A stretch of DNA of 64,000 nt from Echinometra lucunter (Eukaryota; Echinodermata; Echinoidea; Camarodonta; Echinometridae). A model generated the notes under the pieces. It was given only the letters and a program-made list of their open reading frames with translations, was not told the origin of the DNA and made no database searches. This document shows, piece by piece, positions 43,376-64,000 of the stretch. The stretch's first letter is position 1, and each line of letters begins with the position of its first letter. The position numbers were made by a program, and so were the translations under genes. Where the stretch lies: positions 31,403,377 to 31,467,376 of the forward strand of contig CM057159.1 of the NCBI GenBank assembly GCA_029962745.1. The letters run 5' to 3'.

Positions 43376-44587
43376 CCCTTTTCCAGCCACTTTGTGAATA
43401 ATTAATAACAAGAACCGGGCGTCTTTGAATGATCTTCAGATAGATGGTGCTATAGCCTATAGATGCTGTTCATCATCACCATCATCATCATCGTGTGATA
43501 TATTTCCTGCTGGGGAGCTAGCAAAAAAATTTAGGCACTGTGTGGGGATTTTGCATTTTTTATTATTAAATAGTGCAATTTGGTGCATACTTTGGGTATT
43601 TCTGTACATCCCTACGAAAACAATGTTTGGCAAAAATAGGGGGCCACTGCCTCTTTCCGCCCCCTCCCCCTCTGGATCCGCCAGGCCCCGCTAAATAGGG
43701 AAGGTTTCAGTTTTACATGCATGCAGCTTGTCTTCTTCTTCTTTCCCAAATTGAAAATTAATATTGAAAGGTACAAGTAAATCAGGACAAACTATTTGTT
43801 CACAACTTAAAAAAATTTCTTCTGTCATGTTTATGCTGTCTATGGTTTATGCGAGCGTAACGTGCGAGTTAAAATACTGAACCGGTTATGTATGTTTAGA
43901 GCTGCAGAAAATGAAAATAACATAACTCCATATAAGATATGCTTTTGCAAAATTTGATTTTGTAGCACTTCTTCGTCGTATGGTTTGTCGCTTTTTTCCG
44001 TTCATTCATGAAAACTATATTGGCTGTATTTCATTCAAAATTATTAATTCCTTTACTACTTTCATGTTATTCACGTTTAAGGGACGTACCGTCGACAAAA
44101 CAAAACAATGTTCTTGTGGTCAGGGCACGTTTTTTTTTTTCTCATTTTTTCGATGGAGATTTAAAGGTCCGATGCGGACATACCACCGAGTGCCAACACA
44201 GTTCTCTTCCCCCTTTTCTTCTTTCCCATTATTTCTCATAATTCCAGACGACGGCATGATTTACGGACGGAATTATACTGACACAGATCTGAAACTAAGT
44301 ATGGGTGACGCCGAAAAAATATGTTTAATTTTCCTATTCTTATCGTGTCCTTTGTTTTGTCCTTTTTTTTGGGGGGGGGTCTTTTTTCTTCTTGTTCTTT
44401 CTTTCTCTTTTTCCCCCTTTTCTATTTTCCTTTTTCCTTTCTTTCTTTTTCTTTTCTTTCCCCCTTTTCTTTTGTCGTGTGTGTGTGTATAGGGGGGGGG
44501 GCATTCTGAACCCCTGCCCCCTGGCTACGATAATGTGCTCTGCAAGTTTCGGGGGGGGGGTTATGACTCACTGAGGCTTGTATTGTA
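43376..44587. other. Intergenic low-complexity region
   Basis: CATCATCAT run (about 43470), long pyrimidine tracts and G-runs (44360-44560). Open frames here are rich in F/S/L/P from homopolymers. No gene supported. Confidence 0.6.
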
Positions 44588-44965
44588 GCAAACTTAGAAC
44601 CTATAAGGACCTAAAACATACATACGATTTTGAAAAATATCTGTTATTAGATGTAAATAAATCACACATTAAAGACTTTATAAAATAAGAATTAGTAACA
44701 GTAAATTAATGATAGAACAGGGTAGACACAAAAACTTGGAAATAAATAAACGCTTATGTCCCATGTGCTACATAGATGTAGAAACAGAATTTCATTTTTA
44801 TGTGCTGCCCATACCTTAAACAAGAAAGAGAAACCCTATTCCAAAACATAAACAATGTAGTGCCCACCTTTAAGGCTAAAAACGAACACGAAAAATTCAT
44901 ATATTTACTAAAATCTAACGATTATGATATAACAAATATATCCGCTTTTCTCTGTTTCACATAAA
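44588..44965 (+). mobile_element. Dead 3' end of a non-LTR retrotransposon reverse-transcriptase ORF
   Basis: In three frames, joined only by frameshifts, the sequence reads SKLRTYKDLKHTYDFEKYLL, then RISNSKLMIEQGRHKNLEIN followed by KRLCPMCYIDVETEFHF, then CPYLKQERETLFQNI. The order SKLRTY / GRH / R.CP.C..VE.EFHF..CPY matches the C-terminal region after the reverse transcriptase in CR1/Jockey-like LINEs. Two or more frameshifts show it is inactive. Confidence 0.82.
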
Positions 44966-46595
44966 CTAGATTTTGACGACAAATATACATTTTCGTTCTA
45001 ATGAAGTCTACATTTTTGGAATTTTGATATTTGTATGCACCTCTGCCACCGTGGCATACATTGTATGTACCTCTGACTTTTTTACCCTTGCAAAATGTTT
45101 ACCCATGGGATTTTCATACCCATCTGTCAAGAAAGAGAATAATTTGCTGACTTCTATGTGAGCCATGTCAGCCCCACCTCTGGAGGAAATTGCGGGAGAA
45201 GGTCTCTGGATTATATAGGCATTTCTTTTGTTCCAATTTCTCCATATATATGCCGAATACTGAAAATGAAATATATTAACGTTTTTGTCCTGTGGGTGTC
45301 AAAAAGTGTTCGTGGTTGGGGATGTCGAATATCCTCGGCGAGGGAGCGAAGTGACCGAGTTCGGACATGGTGTTGGGTTCAAACGTGAATGATCGACTAA
45401 GCTAAGGATCGCTAGAAAATTTTGAAGGGGGGGGGGGGCGGGGTAGACATATTATTTTTGTCGAAAGTTTTGTTGAGTTCATTAAGTCTAATCTACTGTC
45501 CCACCCATTAACCACACAGGAAGTGTTTTCAAACAACATCGCATATTACTAATGGAATGTTTGGAGGCCTCTTAGGCCTATAAGAAATGAAATTTGGTCA
45601 CCTTGCTGCCAATGTGACTCTGTACTCTTTTTCATGGTAGGGATCAGGTCGTACGCAGCGGGGAGGGGGAGAAGGAAATTTATAAAATGCCCGAAATTTT
45701 CAAGAATTACATTTATTTACTGAAAATTTTCCCCCAAAATGCACAAAAAGTGTGCAGATTATTCAATTTCAATTTCAAAAATGCAAAAGTGCCCTCGTGC
45801 CTTCGCTCCACCACGTAGGGAGAGGGCGAATGATCGAAACGTTTTGCCGAAATGTTTTGCTCTCACTCGAGTATATACACTCCCTCACTCGCCCCTGCAA
45901 CCCCCTCCCCCACACACAAATACACAAGCTATTTTATTTATTTTGGAGCGAGCGAAGCAAGGGAGTAAAAATATAGCTTCTTGCTGTTTAAAAAAAAGTA
46001 TTTTCATTTCATTATCAAAATACACGCTGGGCCTATAAGATATTTAAATGGCATATTTGGTCACTTTAATTATGATATACTTCGCTGGTCCATTTATTGT
46101 TTGCTGTCCAAAATCACCGTGTTTCTAATTTAGGAACGATCGAAACAAGCAAGGAAAGGGCACACTAGTATAATTTCGTCACCACAATACACCACATACC
46201 CATAATATATCTATAATATATTCGGTCACATCCTTTGCATGCCCAATTTGTTTACCTTATTTTAAATACTGTTTGTTCTCCCTGCAGAATTCGAGAATGG
46301 TCGGACACCTCGCTGCAAAATTATTTATATTTGGGCATCTGCTGCTGAAATCATATAGAGTGATTGTTGATCGAAAAAAAAAATCCTGTTTTTAGATTTT
46401 ATGAGTGAGCAAAAAATGATTTTTAAAAAAAAATACTGAGAACAGGTTCAAGTGTAGTTCTGCTCCCTGCTGGTGATTTAACGTACAAATTATCGGCATC
46501 TTTCTTTCTCACATATAGGAATAGGCTAATACTCATAGGAAGTTATCTCCTGAAAATTCATTCATTTTAGGTCAAGTTCACTGGCGTAGTCAGGA
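44966..46595. other. Intergenic, transposon-derived sequence
   Basis: Contains G/C-runs (45426, 45900) and two 'gagcgaagc' phrases (GAGGGAGCGAAGTGACCGAG at about 45339; GAGCGAGCGAAGCAAGG at about 45945) typical of a repeat family in this window. No gene supported. Confidence 0.55.
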
Positions 46596-46599
46596 ATTT

Positions 46600-46945
46600 T
46601 CAAGGGGGGGGGGGCCAAGGCGAGGGAGCGAAGCGGCCGAGCGAGGAAGGGTGTGGGAGGGGGGTATTCCCCCTCCCACGGTAGGGAGATTTTTGAAAAT
46701 TCGTGCATGAAATGGCATTTTCTGCACACTAAAATTCAGTATTAGGGGTAACATGAGAAGTGGCATATAATGGGGCCAAGACGGCAAGACGAGGGAGCGA
46801 GGCGACCGAGCGGTGGGATGGTGTGGGAGGGGGGTATTCCCCCTCCCACGGTGGGGAGATTTTTGAAAATTCGTGTATGAAAATAGCATTTTCTGCACAT
46901 TAACATTCAGTATGAGGGGACGTAACTGAGAAGTGGCATCAGGCG
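46600..46945. repeat. Two-copy tandem repeat, about 170-180-bp unit
   Basis: GGTGTGGGAGGGGGGTATTC with CCCCTCCCACGGT, GGGAGATTTTTGAAAATTCG and ATTTTCTGCACA occurs at about 46650 and 46820; each is preceded by a GAGGGAGCGA.GC(G/C)ACCGAGCG phrase. Each unit contains the palindrome GGGAGGGGG-TATT-CCCCCTCCC. Confidence 0.88.
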
Positions 46946-47329
46946 CTGATCCAGGATTTCTTGGGGGGGGGGAGGGGAGAGCTAGGCCTAATTTGAAATC
47001 ATGCGAGTCAAATATTGGCACGTAATGCAGTGTGGCGTAAGGCATTTGGTCTCGTTTAGGGGGCATTCTGAGCTTTTTAGGTCCATACGGAGCATTATAA
47101 TGGCTAAAGTTTCTAAATTCCGAAAAATGTAGATTTGCATGGTGTCAAGGGGCTCCTTCTCCATTTTTTGTTCGGTAATGAATAAGTTTAGTTTCTGTGG
47201 GTGTCACCATGCATGGTTATGTACATTAACTCCCTCGAAACCCGCCCTATATAAACACTTCTGAATCCTTATTAGCATACATCGGCTCTTGCATAAGCCG
47301 TAAGCATGCAGTGTAGCGAGGGAGCGGAA

Positions 47330-47560
47330 GAAAATACAATTCTCTTTTAATGGTAATTGATAAATAAACTTGGTTTTATTGTTGCAGCTCGGGGCAGGCA
47401 CAAGTGTTTAAAGCGATGCTATATAATTCCATTTTGGAAAATGATAAAGAAAAAACTTGTCTTTCTAACGATAATTGGTACATAAACTGGTTTTATTCTT
47501 ATCTTGCCGGTCGGGGTAGGCACAATCGTATTCGAGGAAATGTTGAGCCTGGGAGGCAAG
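47330..47560. repeat. Diverged two-copy repeat
   Basis: TAATGGTAATTGATAAATAAACTTGGTTTTATT...CGGGGCAGGCACAA and CGATAATTGGTACATAAACTGGTTTTATT...CGGGGTAGGCACAA (about 47350 and 47470). Confidence 0.65.
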
Positions 47561-47930
47561 GGCCTTTCGCCCCCCGGCCTCCTAGCTTCCCCCTTTTCTC
47601 TCTTTAAAATTTTTTCCTTTCCCTTTCTCTCCTCTCTCCGTTTCCCTTCCTTCCCTCCCCCTTTTTTTTTTGGGGGGGGGGGGGGGCGCATGGCGGCCGG
47701 GGGAGGGGGAAGAGGCAAGATCCTTCTTCCCCTTTTCTTTTTTTCTTCCTCTTTTCTTTTTCTTTTCCCTTTCTTTCCTCTTTCCCTTTCCCTTCTTTTG
47801 CTTCTCTCTCTCTCCCCCCCCTTTTTTTCCGGCGGGGGGGGGGGGGGTGGCCAAGGCCAGCTCGACCCCCCTGGATCCGCGCCTGGCCCTTCCACATACT
47901 CACGCACACACCCACACACACACACAAAAT
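47560..47930. repeat. Polypyrimidine/polypurine tract with G-runs
   Basis: Nearly continuous C/T with three G9-G17 blocks and CTGGATCCGCGCC at the end (a LINE/SINE-like 'CCTGGATCCGCGCCTG' phrase). All long frames here are compositional. Confidence 0.85.
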
Positions 47931-49263
47931 AATATACCGGATAATGTGCCGGAAGCGGCGCCACGTGTGGAGAGAAAGTCTGGTGGGCGTGGTCTTATGC
48001 AATCTGTAAACTAGAGCAGTGCAGTGTATAGTGCAAGTGCAAGTGCATGGGTATGGAGCAGCCAATACAGGAGCGAGGCTCGATCGCGATGGGTTCGAGG
48101 TGGTGGGCGGAGTCGCATCCAGGTCTTGGTGGTGGAATGTGTTCGTCCGATGTCATGTTGGAAGTGATTAGTAGGGTAGTTTCTGACAGTTAGACTTGAA
48201 ATCCAAAGATAACGTTGGAGTGGATTCAGGAATTGATTGAAATACTGAAGATGAAGGGGCTGGCATTCCCGACAATAAGCTTCTTTGGAACAGGTCGGAA
48301 CAGGTAAAGTTGAGAAAGTAAACCTCTTCCCGGACCTCTTCCTCGTTTGTGAAATGAAAAGTGATGCGTGTCGGGTTTCGTGTGATGTATGCATACATGT
48401 GCAGTGATTTATGCATTATGACATAGGGGTCTAGCTGAATAGTGGTGGTGTACTGGTAATTGTCGTGTAATGCTTACAGTTTTACGGGTTTGGCAAGGAC
48501 TGGTTTAGTAAGCCCGGCTCCCAGAAATAAAAGTTAAGCCTAACTGTTAGGCTTGCCAAAAAGTAGGTCTAGGCCTATCCACCAGGCAAGTTGCGGGGCA
48601 AAACAGAGATGATGATATGGTGATGATGGTGTTGATGATGGTATATGCAGGAAGGGGAGATGAATATAGAACTTATTAGCAAGTGATCAAGATGATGTGA
48701 TAGCAATGGTGATGATTGGTCATCGTCATCATGAATGATAATTATATGTGATGATATCAGGATGATAATATATTTGATTTAATATGGTGATGGTGATGAT
48801 GTGATTATTATTATTGTGAGGATAATGAACATGATGAAGTGTGAATGAAGACATCAACAGCCCACAAGCGAAATGGCATTCAGTTGATACTATGGAAGTA
48901 GCTGGAGAACCTTGACTTTGCTTTATGATTTGGCACTGCTATTACACAAACAGCAACAGATGTAAGACAAAACGAACATCATTACTGATGCACACATTGG
49001 ACTGAACATCCACAGAATTAAGGAAGAGCAAGGTCCTCAGGGTCAATACAGACAACACAATGCCCATCACACTGGAAGAATCCTGGGAAGAATAGACATT
49101 AGAAGAAGTGCAGAGCTTCCGCAAATAATGTAGGCCTAAATTGTTTTAAAAATTGAGGAATATACTAAAATACATGAATAATGCACAATCAATTTTGTGT
49201 GTGTGTGTGTGTGCCGTTGCATCTGCTTTTCATTTGACATGTTTGATGACAGATCGAAACACT
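47931..49263. other. Presumed FIGNL1 upstream region
   Basis: Contains a donor-like GGAACAG|GTAAAG at about 48303 after a moderately GC-rich stretch (48000-48300), which could be a noncoding first exon, and a GATGAT/GGTGAT microsatellite (48605-48840). No coding exon recognised. Confidence 0.35.
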
Positions 49264-49763
49264 NNNNNNNNNNNNNNNNNNNNNNNNNNNNNNNNNNNNN
49301 NNNNNNNNNNNNNNNNNNNNNNNNNNNNNNNNNNNNNNNNNNNNNNNNNNNNNNNNNNNNNNNNNNNNNNNNNNNNNNNNNNNNNNNNNNNNNNNNNNNN
49401 NNNNNNNNNNNNNNNNNNNNNNNNNNNNNNNNNNNNNNNNNNNNNNNNNNNNNNNNNNNNNNNNNNNNNNNNNNNNNNNNNNNNNNNNNNNNNNNNNNNN
49501 NNNNNNNNNNNNNNNNNNNNNNNNNNNNNNNNNNNNNNNNNNNNNNNNNNNNNNNNNNNNNNNNNNNNNNNNNNNNNNNNNNNNNNNNNNNNNNNNNNNN
49601 NNNNNNNNNNNNNNNNNNNNNNNNNNNNNNNNNNNNNNNNNNNNNNNNNNNNNNNNNNNNNNNNNNNNNNNNNNNNNNNNNNNNNNNNNNNNNNNNNNNN
49701 NNNNNNNNNNNNNNNNNNNNNNNNNNNNNNNNNNNNNNNNNNNNNNNNNNNNNNNNNNNNNNN
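49264..49763. other. Assembly gap, 500 N
   Basis: Exactly 500 N. FIGNL1 coding sequence is already open at its right edge, so the start codon lies in or left of the gap. Confidence 0.98.
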
Positions 49764-49764
49764 T

Positions 49765-63934
<14,170 letters not shown>

Positions 63935-64000
63935 GTAAATTTGGGAGGTTCTACATTTCTTTTCCAGTTTTTAAAATTCATTTTTTGGCTGATACTTTAT

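Noticed and set aside
47419..48065. Long frames on both strands near 47.5-48.0 kb
   Set aside because: Arise from a purine/pyrimidine tract with G-runs; no conserved residues.

Overview
The window is animal genomic DNA with short exons, GT-AG introns, dense short transposons, microsatellites, and two assembly gaps of exactly 500 N (36188-36687, 49264-49763). Gene content and the very high load of TTAA-flanked, foldback and 'GAGGGAGCGAAGCGACCGAG'-type repeats suggest a marine deuterostome invertebrate, most likely an echinoderm such as a sea urchin. That assignment is inference; nothing in the sequence names the species.

Layout. (1) 96-20014, + strand: 20 exons of the gene for the U5 snRNP helicase Brr2/SNRNP200, covering the C-terminal half (1,060 codons plus stop); the 5' half lies left of the window. 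(2) 20015-23895: the 3' flank, with a tandemly doubled inverted-repeat element carrying AATAAA signals. (3) 23896-38427, - strand (possible 5' exons to about 42.9 kb): a HEAT-repeat protein, best matched to HEATR4, converging tail to tail on SNRNP200; one internal exon appears lost in the first gap. (4) about 42.9-49.3 kb: a repeat graveyard between the divergently oriented HEATR4 and FIGNL1 genes, including a dead non-LTR retrotransposon end. (5) 49765-63934, + strand: 14 exons of fidgetin-like 1 (FIGNL1), an AAA ATPase that binds RAD51; its start lies in or before the second gap and its end beyond the window. The three genes have no evident shared pathway (splicing, a poorly known HEAT protein, recombination/DNA repair) and look like ordinary eukaryotic neighbours.

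Most unusual feature. The intron before exon 9 of SNRNP200 ends in 17 near-identical 60/61-bp tandem units (7835-8864). Each unit ends with the same polypyrimidine tract and AG as the real acceptor, and its first 7 bases equal the first bases of the exon (CCTGTAC, or CCTGCAC in some units). The gene for a core spliceosomal helicase therefore carries 16 exact decoy 3' splice sites, plus one looser upstream AG, before the genuine one; using any of them brings in a stop codon within eight codons. The same gene also holds decayed partial copies of its own exons 3, 6, 8, 11, 14 and 16, most about 100-160 bp from the parent exon once later transposon insertions are subtracted. Several copies were themselves split by transposons.

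Mobile elements recur as families across the window: two 496-bp TTAA elements, two TTAA 'CCCTA' elements, two related 'TTAACCCAT' families with two copies each, two 'GGGGGTGTAAC' palindromes, and a 3.31-kb terminal-inverted-repeat element with multiple subterminal repeats and an AGTAC target duplication inside a FIGNL1 intron. No CRISPR, operon or bacterial feature is present.
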